Below are positions 10,471 through 21,347 of a stretch of 64,000 bases of DNA, one piece after another (position 1 is the first letter of the stretch; every line of letters begins with the position of its first letter). The stretch comes from Zoroaster sp. YZ-2022 (taxonomy: Eukaryota; Echinodermata; Asteroidea; Forcipulatida; Zoroasteridae): assembly GCA_029582265.1 (NCBI GenBank), contig CM055816.1, positions 29,122,366-29,186,365 on the forward strand, read 5' to 3'. The notes beneath the pieces are model-generated. The model was not told the origin of the DNA. It searched no databases and saw only the letters and a program-made list of their open reading frames with translations. The position numbers and the translations under genes were made by a program.

Positions 10471-10826
10471 TGACCCGCTCTGTGAAAATGAGTCACATGT
10501 TGCAAATTTGACAAATATACATTTCTATGTAGCTGGAAAGAGTACATCATCGGCTTTAATTTGGTATATGTTAGATGTGTGTGGCATATTGCATTATGGA
10601 GATATGGCAAAGTACTCATAAAAATCATTGATTTTAATATTTTATTAATTGAAATTGACGTTTATGTAAAAATATTAAGACAAATTTAGATCCTAATGAT
10701 GTCAAAAAACATGATAACCAAAAATCAGATGTTAAAAAAAAAAAAACACACCCTCTCAACATTTCATTGCCCATTACAGGTAAACGCATGGTGTGACATG
10801 TGACTCATTTTCACAGAGGGGGTCAC
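10470..10826. mobile_element. TIR element, GTGACCCGCTCTG termini
   Basis: GTGACCCGCTCTGTGAAAAT followed by GAGTCACATG (10470-10499) is inverted at 10797-10826 (CATGTGACTCATTTTCACAG...GGTCAC). Flanking AAAT on both sides may be the target duplication. The interior is AT-rich and non-coding. A relative lies at 21088-21347. Confidence 0.75.
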
Positions 10827-10871
10827 AAATGTGCACATGTACTTTACAGAAAAGTTACCAAAAGTGTTTAC

Positions 10872-12182
10872 TAAGCCTGCAAGTTTGCGGTTTTAAAATT
10901 ATCCGTGTAACCGTATGTTTTGCGGTTACGGTTAACCGTAACCGACGTTCAAAGAAAAACAAAGAAAAAAAAAGTCTCGGGAAGTTTGTTCATAATCTTA
11001 TTTGTTACCACGTGAACGGCAGATATTGTTCAAACATCGCTAATTTAAAGATCGTAATCGCAAACAAAAATGATATACACGTATCAAGAACAGGTGAAGA
11101 ACATTCCCCTGCCCCTATACAACGCTAACAAACGATGCCAAAATTCACTCTTGAAGACTGAAATGCGTGCGTATGCGTAACAGGCGAAACATATGGGAAG
11201 TATTGTGTACGGAGATTACCTAGCCCCTGCCCCATTGGCTCTCAGCCAACATCGTTGACAGCCCAGCGCCAAAAGAACCAATCATGATGCCCAGGACGAG
11301 CGTGGGAAGTATTGTGTACGGAGATTACCCAGCCCCAGCCCCATTGGCTCGAAGCCAACATCGTTGACAGCCAGCCCAAAAAGAACCAATCATGATGCCC
11401 AGGCGAGCGTGGGAAGTATTGTGTATGGAGATTACCCAGCCCCAGCCCCATTGGCTCGCAGCCAACATCGTTGACAGCCCACACCCAAAAAGAACCAATC
11501 ATGATGCACAGGTGTAGCGCGTGAAAGATATCCATTGTTTATCCGTCCGCCCAAACCCCATTGGCCAAAGTGGTTTAGCCCATGCCCAAGTCGCTATGAA
11601 TTTCTTGACACGGAACTCACGGAAGATCGAATGAATTAAAATTACGGAATTGCAAAAGCAGGAATGAAAATTTCACAAATATCGTCGCGTACGACCGTGG
11701 TCTAGTACTGTCTAGTACCTGTCTATAGAATGCACATGTCCAGCGCGTGCACAGTATTTATGCACACCTGGACTGTTTATATCTAGGTCAGCGGTATTCA
11801 ATGCCGGTTCCGCCGTCCACCCTTTGATGTTTGAAGACAAATTAAGCGGTAACAAAATGCCACTCGCGCTACAGTTTCTTCTAAGAAATGCAACTACAAA
11901 GACGCCATTCAAGGAGAAAGTGCAATTACAAACACGCGGCATTCTAGACAAAGCAAGCGTCTGGTACTTTGTCACCCGCATTCTCGGTCTAATCTTCAAA
12001 TGATCGGGATTTGTTTTTGCTCGCCCGCAACTTGATTGATGTCTTCTTCGCGTACTACGCTCCAAAAATGGAAGGGTCGATTTAAAAAAAATAGATTAAG
12101 GTTAACCGAACCGGAAAAACGTAACCATGTAACCGTTTGAACGGTCGGTTAACCGTGTAACCGTGTAACCGTTGCAGGCTTA
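10872..12182. mobile_element. hAT-like non-autonomous element, exact 8-bp TSD
   Basis: TAAGCCTGCAA (10872) is inverted as TTGCAGGCTTA (12172-12182). GTGTTTAC directly flanks both ends (10864-10871 and 12183-12190), an exact 8-bp duplication as hAT transposases make. Both subterminal regions are dense in GGTTACGGTTAACCG-type words, plausible transposase binding sites. The 1.3-kb interior contains a ~108-bp triple repeat but no transposase frame. Confidence 0.85.
11195..11525. repeat. Tandem repeat inside hAT-like element, ~108 bp x3
   Basis: GGGAAGTATTGTGTACGGAG begins units at 11195, 11304 and 11411, each continuing with CCCCATTGGCTC...CAACATCGTTGACAGCC and AAGAACCAATCATGATG. Each unit holds a CCAAT-type box on both strands (ATTGG and CCAAT). 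Confidence 0.9.
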
Positions 12183-12538
12183 GTGTTTACTACTTACATG
12201 AGAACACCAAGAACATAATATTTTTTTTAATTGTCCAAACATTCTGCCATATTATTGGAAAATACATGTAGTCAGCTGCATGCACGAATACATGTTACAT
12301 AAAGGGTTAAAATTTGTCTGGTTCCCAACTTATAATCAAAGTTCACCATGAGAAAAAAACAAAAAAACATCACTTTGAAAGGCACCAGACTATTTTAGTC
12401 AACAGCCTCATTTTGATCTCCATAGAAAATAATAAAATACTACAAATTAGCATGCCACACCAACAAATGCCGTGAACACGAAGTACATGTAGAACGCCAT
12501 AGCCAATGAGAATTTCAGTAAAAAATTATGAAAAACTG

Positions 12539-12781
12539 CTATATAGGATTCTAGCCGGCCAATCGACATCAGGCAAGCTCGGTGGTTGAGAGGTTAAGAC
12601 GTCTGCACTAGTAAGCAGGAGGTCGTGGGTTCGAATCCCGCCCGAGTCGCCTGTGAAGTTTTTTTCCACAGACACTCGGAAAGCACCGAGTACACTACGC
12701 AGTGCTATACACAGGTTCTGGCCAACAAACAAATCAAATCAATTGTTTTATCACCCGACGCAAGAATTTCACCAACATATA
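12539..12781 (+). mobile_element. tRNA-derived SINE, copy a
   Basis: The head CTAGCCGGCCAATCG is followed by a tRNA-like part (GGTGGTTGAGAGGTTAAGAC as A-box region, GGTTCGAATCC at 12628-12638 as B box). Then come a body with CACAGACACTCGGAAAGCAC and a tail CAATTGTTTTATCACCCGAC...CAAGAATTTCA. It is transcribed by RNA polymerase III and moved by a partner LINE. The cloverleaf is degenerate and the parent tRNA uncertain. Confidence 0.85.
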
Positions 12782-12840
12782 TATTGAAATATTCTGGTCT
12801 CAACTTTCAAGTCCAAGGTTTCCCTACCAAATTTCTTTTA

Positions 12841-13280
12841 TCGCCTGATCTTGTAACAAAAACTTCTTGGAACATAGCCAAGAGCTTGATCCACAACAAT
12901 CTAGCATCAGTGGATAAGGAGGGGGGGAGGGGGGGGGGGACATTGCTGGTGTATTTAAATCAACACTAAAATCTTTGCCATATGTAACGGTCTTCAGCAA
13001 TAATACCCTAGCTCATGAAAGGGGGATTGGGAGACGTGTTTTTTTTTTTAACGGATGTCTCATCCAAAAAGGATCAACATTTCTTATTTTCTCCCGCTTG
13101 TGACCATCTGTTAGAGGATCATGAGCTAATCAAATGACTGCCTCGAAGGATTTGAGGGTTTTTGCTAGAGGATTGTGTTTTGCTGTTTGTGGAATTTATG
13201 GCCTCTTTATAGATCGTGTATCAATCAGTGTATTACCGACAATATCCGGAAATATTTGATTTCATTGGAGCATTCATAAT
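12841..13280. other. No gene; G-run low complexity
   Basis: This contains a G-rich run at 12919-12941 and poly-T near 13040. No gene or repeat family is recognised. Confidence 0.4.
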
Positions 13281-13745
13281 TTTTTATTATTATTATTATT
13301 CTGGTTTATTAAAACAATGCATTTGTAGCCCTGAGGCTAAATTGCTACAATGTTTACAATTTAAAAACATGAGGAGTACAAACAATTACTGTAAAAAAAG
13401 TTGCCGACGTAGAAAACTACATAAAACACATCTGAAAAAACAACACAATTAATGTAAAAAGATAAAATTATTTTTGGTTCAAAATACTGACGAAGTAAGG
13501 CATCGGACTATTTTCATATCTGTTTGTTTTACACTTAATTGCTGAAAGATTGTTACTATTTCTGAGTTGATATTGAACATTATAACCTCTTGATTGTGGT
13601 AACCAATGACAGAACACGTCAGATTCTCTCAATTTTTTTGCAAAGTTGAAGCAAAGGTCTTTTCTACGATCTTGGAGAGAAATCAAATTGCACTTAATAA
13701 GGGCATGAGCGTAGTCTCTTAGAAAGGAAAACCAATACTTTGAAA
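13281..13745 (-). pseudogene. LINE 3' end, C-terminus of RT ORF
   Basis: On the minus strand a frame reads RDYAHALIKCNLISLQDRRK, then DLCFNFAKKLRESDVFCHW, and ends RYENSPMPYFVSILNQK with a stop near 13468. This resembles the C-terminal tail of Jockey/Rex/CR1-group LINE reverse transcriptases (RR-x-LC-x-FA-K... NS-x-P). A 160-bp 3' UTR ends in an (ATA)n tail, seen on the plus strand as TTATTATTATTATTATT at 13283-13300. It is 5'-truncated, as is usual. Confidence 0.65.
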
Positions 13746-13798
13746 TATATTTAACAAAAGACTTTGTTTATGGTCCCGTGTATACACGTATCACATAC

Positions 13799-14140
13799 AT
13801 AATAATAATAATAATAATAATAATAATGTGTGGACTTATATAGCGCACGTATCCACCAACTAAGTGGTGCTCAAGGCGCATTATATTATTACCCCTGCTC
13901 ATAAGGCTCATAAATCATTCCTGAAACCATCTCAGCTCCCTGGGGAGTATACAGCTCAATTGCTGCCATTACAGTGCATATAGGGCTAATCAACCAACTC
14001 TGCCCTCACAGGTACCCATTTAACCCCTGGGTGGAGAGAAGCAATTATGGTTAAGTGTCTTGCTCAAGGACACAAGTGTCACGGCCGGGATTCGAACCCA
14101 CATTCTGCTGCTAACACCAGAACTTGAGTCCGGGCACGAC
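13799..14140 (-). mobile_element. tRNA-like SINE with (TTA)n tail
   Basis: On the minus strand GTGGGTTCGAATCCCGGCCG is a clear B box, followed by TGTGTCCTTGAGCAAGACAC, a word common to animal SINEs of this kind, then a long body and a (TTA)n tail (plus-strand 13799-13828). Different family from the 12539 SINE. Confidence 0.7.
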
Positions 14141-14159
14141 ACTCCATACATGTATTTCC

Positions 14160-14241
14160 CTGTTGGCCAAAAAAAAAGATTACCACCCCCCCCCCACAAA
14201 AAGCGTATCACCGCACCGATTTCGAAGCCGACCTATGACCA
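14160..14241. repeat. Dispersed repeat family C, left part
   Basis: GTTGGCCAAAAAAAAAGATTA and CACCGATTTCGAAGCCGACC TATGACCAG match 38280-38395, 46310-46400 and 62985-63150. The family resumes after the inserted MITE at 14364 (AAACCTGAGACTTTTT). Confidence 0.75.
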
Positions 14242-14363
14242 GGGCCCAATTTCATGGCGCTGCTTACCAGAGAATTCTGCGCTTACGGCGCCATAAAAAG
14301 CATGTGATTCTATGCGCCGTAAGCGCAGAATTCCGCAGTAAGCAGTGCCATGAAATTGGGCCC
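14242..14363. mobile_element. Compact palindromic MITE, GGGCCCAATTTCAT termini
   Basis: GGGCCCAATTTCATGGCGCT (14242) is inverted as GCCATGAAATTGGGCCC ending at 14363. The GAATTCTGCGCTTACGGCGC and GCGCCGTAAGCGCAGAATTC arms also pair, so the whole 122 bp can fold. It splits family C between GACCAG and CAGAAACC, showing a CAG 3-bp target duplication against empty copies at 38350 and 46375. A 3-bp duplication suggests a PIF/Harbinger-type mover. It shares termini with the elements at 2711 and 57476. Confidence 0.85.
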
Positions 14364-14414
14364 AGAAACCTGAGACTTTTTCTTATTGGCCTCATGTGGA
14401 ATTTTTATTGCATG

Positions 14415-14639
14415 AAAGGGACAGTATTGTCATGATCAGAGCAGACTTTCAACAGGGCATGGAATCGGTGTCCTAGTTTAAGATGAACACAGTGACTGAA
14501 AATTACCGGCTCATTTATTTATGCAGCAGCAACGGTAATATGACCTTATCGTATGGGATATTATTTTCAGTCACTGTGTTAATCTAAAACTAGCACTCCG
14601 ATTCCATGTCCTGTTGATCGTGACGATATTGTCCATTTA
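14415..14639. mobile_element. TTAA MITE (AGTATCGTC family), full copy
   Basis: AAGGGACAGTATTGTCATGA is inverted as TCGTGACGATATTGTCC at the right end, with the inner CAGTGACTGAAAATTAC and GTAATATGACCTTATC words shared with the other copies. The ends are slightly eroded so TTAA is lost here. Confidence 0.8.
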
Positions 14640-15783
14640 CATAGTAGCTAAATTGTATTACTAAGGACAGAAAATCTCTGAAATCAGTTCACTGGTTCAA
14701 AATTCACAGATCAAAAAGTATGGAAAGTTTGCACCACTGATTGTGAAAAAAATAACAATTAGAAAACCACAGAGTGTACAGTTTAAAACCACATAAAAAA
14801 AAACCAACATCAGCACTGTACTGTCCTACTGGAATCACCAATTAGCCCTCCTACAATCAGTGCAATTTTTGAAACAACCCATTCAGGCCACTCCAAGCCA
14901 TTAGCTTTTGCCTGTGGCCTCCTATGGTTACCCTTCTGTGCACTGTCACACCACTGAGATTGCAGGGTAAAGTGGTCTCCCATCGATACATTGCAGGTCA
15001 TACTAATATGTTCAAACATTTACAGTGGCCTTGGGTGGCACACAGTTGATTTTGTAAGATTACTTGGAAAGGACAGCAGGCTTGTACATGTATGTACTGA
15101 AGGTTGATAAAGAACAGAATTTAGTGGATCGGAGTGGCCTCCATGTGCAGGAGGGTTAAGCTGTGTACAAGTACATTGTACATGTACAGTAGGTCACCAT
15201 TAGGATCTCATGGACACCCGATCATACCCCACAACATTTAGACCTCCTGCCTCCTTCATCTAGTCCTGGCATTCCGGGGAAGAAAAAAATGTTTGGCGTA
15301 GTCTTTGCCTTACATGTCACACCCACACAGGGGTCTCCCAGCCCTGTGCGGCCCACCACCAGACCCGATTGGGCAGTTTCTAAGTCGTCCCAGGTGGGTG
15401 CCATTAATCCAATTGTAACAGTAACTCTGCATATTGGTTTTTGTAATTACCTTGTGTGTATGCACGGCAGGGGGAGGAATGATGCATATGACATTATTAA
15501 ATATAACAACCATGTGCTGTACTCAGGGGAATTTTTTTTGATTCCTCATGTCAACCGAAATATTTGTGGTGAACCGGAATTTTGAAAGGCAGGATACACC
15601 TTCTGGTAAATATTTCCCGCCTAAATTTAGCAGATTGAATTATCCCTGTTACACTAGATTGCCAGCCGTTCAAAGCAAGCATTCATTTTGACAAATAGAA
15701 TCTCCCTTCAGTAAATAGAATCTCACTTCAATTAACTTTGTAATGCTATAGAAAATTGGTCATTCAAAAATAATTGATTAAAA
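14640..15783. other. Mostly unique; one CCCTCCTAC repeat unit
   Basis: 14843-14932 is a unit of the CCCTCCTACAATCAGTGCAA repeat (also 27499-27912 and 61135-61222). The remainder includes 15290-15440 with GC-rich patches. No supported gene. Confidence 0.45.
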
Positions 15784-15961
15784 TTTGCCCTACATCAATT
15801 CGGTGCTTTTCGAGTGTCTGTGAAAAAATGTACAGATAACTCTGGCAGGATTGGAACCCACGACCTCCTGCTTACTAGTGCAGACATCTTAACCTCTCGA
15901 CCACCAAGCTTGCCTGATGACGATTGGCTGGCAAGAATCCTATATAGCAGCGGGTTCTGCG
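15784..15961 (-). mobile_element. tRNA-derived SINE, copy b (no tail)
   Basis: The reverse complement of the 12539 family: GATTGGAACCCACGACCTCC carries a mutated B box, with A-box region CTTAACCTCTCGACCACC and head GACGATTGGCTGGC. It lacks the CACCCGACGCAAG tail and is followed 23 bp later by copy c in the same orientation. Confidence 0.85.
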
Positions 15962-15983
15962 AAATATACAATGTATATATATA

Positions 15984-16222
15984 TAGGTTGGTGAAATTCT
16001 TGCGTCGGGTGATAAAAAAACTTATTTAATTTTGCCCTACACCGACATGTGTATAGCACTGTATACTCAGTGGTTTCTGAGTGTCTGTGAAAATACTTCA
16101 CAGGCGACTCGGGCGGGATTCGAACCCACGACCTCCTGCTTACTAGTGCAGACGTCGTAACCTCTCGACCACCGAACTTGCCCGATGAACTTGCCAGCAT
16201 CCTGTATAGCAGTGGGTTCTCA
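15984..16222 (-). mobile_element. tRNA-derived SINE, copy c
   Basis: The plus strand shows the inverted tail TTGGTGAAATTCTTGCGTCG then CACAGGCGACTCGGGCGGGA, TTCGAACCC (B box) and ACCTCTCGACCACCGAAC. It is more intact than copy b. Confidence 0.85.
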
Positions 16223-16311
16223 GTGTCATGTTTATTCAAAAATAACCACGTTTCATAAGAGAAAAAGTGAAAATTTAAACATGAGTAACCATATTTTTTT
16301 CTCTTATATAA

Positions 16312-16620
16312 TTGTTTGTCATCCGATGCAAGAATTTCATCAACCTACATGTATGTATTCATGTCATGGAACCCGCTGCTAATATAGTATTCTAGCCAGC
16401 CAATCGTCATCGAGGAAGGTCGGTAGTCAAGAGGTTAAGACATCTGCACTAGTAAGCAGGAGGTCGTGGGTTCGAATCCTGCCCGAGTCGCCTGTGAAGT
16501 TTTTTTCACAGACACTCGGAAAGCACTGAGTATACAGTGCTATACACACGTCAGTGTAGGGCAAAAATTACATCAATTGTTTATCACCCGACGCAATTTC
16601 ATCAACTTATATTTATAGCA
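16312..16620 (+). mobile_element. SINE tail remnant plus SINE copy d
   Basis: A solitary tail (TTTGTCATCCGATGCAAGAA) at 16315-16345 precedes copy d, which starts near 16376 with ATTCTAGCCAGCCAATCG, has B box GGTTCGAATCC and ends in TTTATCACCCGACGCAATTT. Copies b-d plus the tail form a local cluster. Confidence 0.8.
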
Positions 16621-17912
16621 TACATGTAAATTATTTTGTTGTACTGAGTACTTAAGGTCTAGGTATAATGAAATTTTTTTGAAAAAATTGATGAGTGAAA
16701 TATGTAAGTAAGGAAACTATGGCATTAAGAGTGGTCCCAATACCTCAATAATGTAACCTGAGTAACCATGGAATTGCGCTTAAGAATGAATTCACATAAT
16801 CTGAATGCATTTTTTGCTATTTTCTCGTTCGTAACGCTACAATGTGATTAGCCTGAAGATCTGATGTCACGCTTTGAGCGAGAGGCACATGAATTACACC
16901 AGATCCTGGCCGTGCGGCCGCCATATTTTCCCCCGACGTTCAAGTTTGACCTTGGTCGGTACATGTAGCTAGCACGTGAGTCTCGAAGCATGTATTCAAA
17001 AATCATTAAAAAAATACTTAGAAGTCCCACAGTTTTTAAAACCAAAAGAAAAAATATTGATCGATATATAACCTTTTATTTTCTTCTCTATTTACTGTCT
17101 AAAGTCCAGGTTTCCAGGGAGTTATCCTCATCCCAATGAAAACCACCCACTACAGTAGTGAAAACGCCCACACTGAAAAGCAGCCATTTTGGAAAAAGGC
17201 CTTACGCTTGAAATCAAATTAGGACCACTTTTTCAGGGCCGAGTGTATCCAAAATACTCACAGTTGGAAGTCAAGGATCCCAGGTTATGATATTGGGCCA
17301 TTTTTACACAATCCATCAAATTTATGGGCCTCAAATCTTTGTTTTTTCAGAAAAATTTGAGGGTTTACACTTTATGATAAACAGCTCGGCGCATGAATTC
17401 CTCACTATTTAGTGGGGTGCACTCAGAAGTGACCTTCTTCTGCCACCAAACGAGGGCACCCTTCAGTTTGTGACATTGTCCTTGAATACAGTCTTATTTG
17501 GTTGGATAAAAAGTCTTGTTTTGTAATCAGTGGTCTTCTGAACAGATGGAGTTGGTGATTGAAATCAAATTTGTCATTTTAATATTGACCAGAAAGTTCA
17601 AGTGTACCTTCAAATTTACAAACAAATTAAAAAATAAACATTTATTAAGTCAGTCATGGCCAGCTGTGAGACGGCAGAAAAAGAGCTGGAAAAAATGCAA
17701 ACGGGGCAATTTGGAAGTTGTCATACATATGTCCATTTGCAAAAATTGAAAATCCCACATCCTTCAACCTCTGTCAGACTCATTAGCCCAGACTATTTAC
17801 TGGCCTTGATTCCCATCAATTCAGCCTAACCCCTCCCGGAAAATATCCAAGCCAGTTTGTCACTCGGTTTTTCTTTCTTTCTCCTACTGGAAAAAAAAGT
17901 ACATGTTTAGAG
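16621..17912. other. Unique stretch, no recognised gene
   Basis: No repeat family matches were found elsewhere in the window. GGCCGCCATATTTTCCC at 16915-16931 is a YY1-like core on the minus strand. AT content is high and no credible exon is seen. Confidence 0.45.
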
Positions 17913-19992
17913 AAGTATATTACCTACATTTACATACATGAAGTGTGCCACTCGTGTACTAACCTAGTCCACGGCACAGTATCAGAAGTCTATTACCTAC
18001 ATGAAGTGTGCCACTCGTGTACTAACCTAGTCCACGGCACAGTATCAGAAGTCTATTACCTACATGAAGTGTGCCACTCGTGTACTAACCTAGTCCACGG
18101 CACAGTACCAGAAGTCTACTACCTACATGAAGTGTGCCACTCGTGTACTAACCTAGTCCACGGCACAGTATCAGAAGTCTGTTACCTACATGAAGTGTGC
18201 CACTCGTGTACTAACCTAGTCCACGGCACAGTACCAGAAGTCTATTACCTACATGAAGTGTGCCACTCGTGTACTAACCTAGTCCACGGCACAGTATCAG
18301 AAGTCTGTTACCTACATGAAGTGTGCCACTCGTGTACTAACCTAGTCCACGGCACAGTATCAGAAGTCTATTACCTACATGAAGTGTGCCACTCGTGTAC
18401 TAACCTAGTCCACGGCACAGTATCAGAAGTCTATTACCTACATGAAGTGTGCCACTCGTGTACTAACCTAGTCCACGGCACAGTATCAGAAGTCTGTTAC
18501 CTACATGAAGTGTGCCACTCGTGTACTAACCTAGTCCACGGCACAGTACCAGAAGTCTGTTAACTACATGAAGTGTGCCACTCGTGTACTAACCTAGTCC
18601 ACGGCATAGTACCAGAAGTCTGTTACCTACATGAAGTGTGCCACTCGTGTACTAACCTAGTCCACGGCACAGTACCAGAAGTCTATTACCTACATGTACA
18701 TGAAGTGTGCCACTCGTGTACTAACCTAGTCCACGGCACAGTACCAGAAGTCTATTACCTACATGAAGTGTGCCACTCGTGTACTAACCTAGTCCACGGC
18801 ACAGTATCAGAAGTCTATTACCTACATGAAGTGTGCCACTCGTGTACTAACCTAGTCCATGGCACAGTACCAGAAGTCTGGTACCTACATGAAGTGTGCC
18901 AGTCGTGTACTGACCTAGTCCACGGCATAGTACCAGAAGTCTGTTACCTACATGAAGTGTGCCACTCGTGTACTGACCTAGTCCACGGCACAGTACCAGA
19001 AGTCTGTTACCTACATGAAGTGTGCCACTCGTGTACTAACCTAGTCCACGGCACAGTACCAGAAGTCTATTACCTACATGAAGTGTGCCACTCGTGTACT
19101 AACCTAGTCCACGGCACAGTACCAGAAGTCTATTACCTACATGAAGTGTGCCACTCGTGTACTAACCTAGTCCACGGCATAGTACCAGAAGTCTGTTACC
19201 TACATGAAGTGTGCCACTCGTGTACTAACCTAGTCCACGGCACAGTACCAGAAGTCTATTACCTACATGAAGTGTGCCACTCGTGTACTAACCTAGTCCA
19301 CGGCATAGTACCAGAAGTCTGTTACCTACATGAAGTGTGCCACTCGTGTACTAACCTAGTCCACGGCATAGTACCAGAAGTCTATTACCTACATGAAGTG
19401 TGCCGCTCGTGTACTAACCTAGTCCACGGCACAGTACCAGAAGTCTGTTACCTACATGAAGTGTGCCACTCGAGTACTAACCTAGTCCACGGCTTAGTAC
19501 CAGAAGTCTGTTACCTACATGAAGTGTGCCACTCGAGTACTAACCTAGTCCACGGCTTAGTACCAGAAGTCTGTTACCTACATGAAGTGTGCCACTCGTG
19601 TACTAACCTAGTCCACGGCTTAGTACCAGAAGTCTGTTACCTACATGAAGTGTGCCACTCGTGTACTAACCTAGTCCACGGCTTAGTACCAGAAGTCTGT
19701 TACCTACATGTACATGTAAACTGTACATGAAGTGTGCCACTCGTGTACTAACCTAGTCCACGGCATAGTACCAGAAGTCTGTTACCTACATGTACATGTA
19801 CATGAAGTGTGCCACTCGTGTACTAACCTAGTCCATGGCATAGTACCAGAAGTCTGTTACCTACATGTACATGAAGTGTGCCACTCGTGTACTAACCTTG
19901 TCCACGGCGCAGTACCAGAAGTCTATTAACTACATGTATATGTACATAGAGTGTGCCATTTGTGTACTAACCTAGTCCACGGCTTAGTACTC
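17913..19992. repeat. Minisatellite array, 60-bp unit, ~34 copies
   Basis: Unit: TACATGAAGTGTGCCACTCG TGTACTAACCTAGTCCACGG then CACAGTACCAGAAGTCTGTTACC. Because 60 is divisible by 3, open frames of 206 and 385 codons appear (EVCHSCTNLVHGTVPEVCYL repeats). Most differences between units change the amino acid (S/P, Y/C, T/I/L, N/D, C/S), and one creates TAA at 18561, so there is no sign of protein selection. Variants cluster: CTTAG units are adjacent at 19490-19690, and units with an extra ACATGT step occur mostly at the right end. Confidence 0.95.
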
Positions 19993-20553
19993 CAAGAATG
20001 ATGGATTTGGGCTATTCATGACGTACTATTCCACAGACTAACGCACAAGGTCTAAAAATTTTTTTTTTTTTTTAAAAGCAGTGCAGTCTGGGAGACTCAC
20101 CCGGCATATGAGAGAACTGTATCTCACCCGTGCACCTTAGCGTTTATTGCATTCGCCACACAGAATGCATCTAGTTCAAGATAGCATCTATATGTACATG
20201 TAGGAACTAGCTTTGCACGTGTCAAGCACTTAATCCCATGATGCCCTACTGGCAGGCCGGGCAGGGTAGTAAAACTCGCAACCATGCTCATTGAGTTACT
20301 GTGCGTGCGTGCATTTGGAGTACAATGCCGTGGTATGGATTACAGCAGACTGGCACACTTCATGTACGTGTGTAGGCAATAGACTTCTGATGTACATGTA
20401 GTACTAGTGCTATAACCCTTTTGAGACCTGTCTTGATAATCACTGTCAAACACCCAGTATAATGGTCGATTTTTAATGATTTTGTCTCTATTTCGTTTAA
20501 GTGAAAATATTTCATAAATCTGCATACAGTTTGCTTTCATCTCATATCTTGTA
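19993..20553. other. Unique stretch, no recognised gene
   Basis: This contains poly-T at 20058-20073 and a minus-strand remnant of the 60-bp unit near 20355-20395 (GGCAATAGACTTCTGATGTA). Nothing else is recognised. Confidence 0.4.
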
Positions 20554-20561
20554 ATATTAGT

Positions 20562-20958
20562 TGGGGCTGTGCTGAGTAACCAAACATTCGAATACTCGAT
20601 TGATGGTTCGAATATCCGGTTGGTTTTTTCCAGTTCGAATATTCAACAAACAAAAAAATGCAGCTTCCACAGAAAAAAAAGTTTATGTTGAATTTGTTTT
20701 TTGTTTTTTTCTTATTGGAGTTTCCATCGTTATCTACCCCCCCTCCCCCATTATCCTCTCGTCTACATTTGCAAGTCCCTCCTATTCACAATGTTATCTG
20801 CGTGGTGTAGGCCAGGCTATGTCTGGCCTTATCTATCATGCGTTCTCCTTGTATCACGTGGTGCAATTACCACTCGGCAGCCTTCGAATATTGAACATAT
20901 GATCGAAATTAAAATCCGAATATCCGGTTACCAAATTATTCGAAAACGTACAGCCCTA
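20562..20958. mobile_element. hAT-like MITE, TSD ATATTAGT
   Basis: The left end TGGGGCTGTGCTGAGTAACC is inverted at the right end as TTACC...CGTACAGCCCTA. ATATTAGT flanks both sides (20554-20561 and 20959-20966). The subterminal TCGAATATCCGGTT and ATCCGAATATCCGG words repeat on both ends. The interior is non-coding. Confidence 0.85.
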
Positions 20959-21028
20959 ATATTAGTATAATTTCAGGGAAATCATGATGGAGTTGGCGCT
21001 AATATAGAAATCCACTGTTTTTATTATA

Positions 21029-21032
21029 TTGA

Positions 21033-21065
<33 letters not shown>

Positions 21066-21066
21066 A
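21029..21066. repeat. Microsatellite (GAC)n
   Basis: GATGATGACGACAACGACGA followed by further GAC steps; imperfect at the left end. Confidence 0.9.
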
Positions 21067-21087
21067 TACCAAAGTCTGGTTAATAAT

Positions 21088-21347
21088 GTGACCCACTCTG
21101 GTAAAACCCGAAACTTCTCGGCATTTACCATAATGCGTAACAGCCATGAAAAGGTCAAAAACTGACCCCAGGGACAAGTTTGAGGGACCAGTTTTCATGT
21201 CACCATATAGAGCATTTTTTCTAGATTTGGATGGAAAAAGAAAAAATCCTGAAACGTTGTTGGGAACATTGTTAATTTTCACGATAAATTTGGGAGGTCA
21301 CTTTTGAAAATTGGGTCCAAGTTTAGGGTTTTGCCAGAGTCAGTCAC
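21088..21347. mobile_element. TIR element, GTGACCCACTCTGGTAAAACC termini
   Basis: GTGACCCACTCTGGTAAAAC (21088) is inverted with mismatches as GGGTTTTGCCAGAGTCAGTC plus AC ending at 21347. The first seven bases match the terminus of 10470-10826. Non-coding. Confidence 0.65.

Larger units (their letters stand above)
10827..12840. repeat. Family B copy 3, split by hAT-like element and SINE
   Basis: Family B sequence at 10827-10871 resumes at 12183-12538 and again at 12782-12840 (GAAATATTCTGGTCTCAACT). The gaps are filled by the hAT-like element (10872-12182) and a SINE (12539-12781). Copies 1 and 2 show the unbroken order. Confidence 0.8.

Noticed and set aside
12572..12652. Functional tRNA genes at the B-box sites (also 16100, 16470, 25090, 25335, 25580)
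   Set aside because: The tRNA-like parts do not fold into a complete cloverleaf with a matched acceptor stem, and they always continue into the same SINE body and tail.
14060..14120. tRNA gene around GTGGGTTCGAATCC on the minus strand
   Set aside because: Only the B box is convincing and it lies in a SINE with a (TTA)n tail.
17943..19929. Long open frames of 206 and 385 codons as a cysteine-rich repeat protein gene
   Set aside because: They arise because the 60-bp unit is a multiple of 3 without a stop. Unit differences mostly change amino acids and there is no splice, start or homology support.
17913..19992. CRISPR-like array
   Set aside because: Units are contiguous with no unique spacers, and the DNA is eukaryotic. 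The same applies to the arrays at 2800, 49135, 51487 and 60361.
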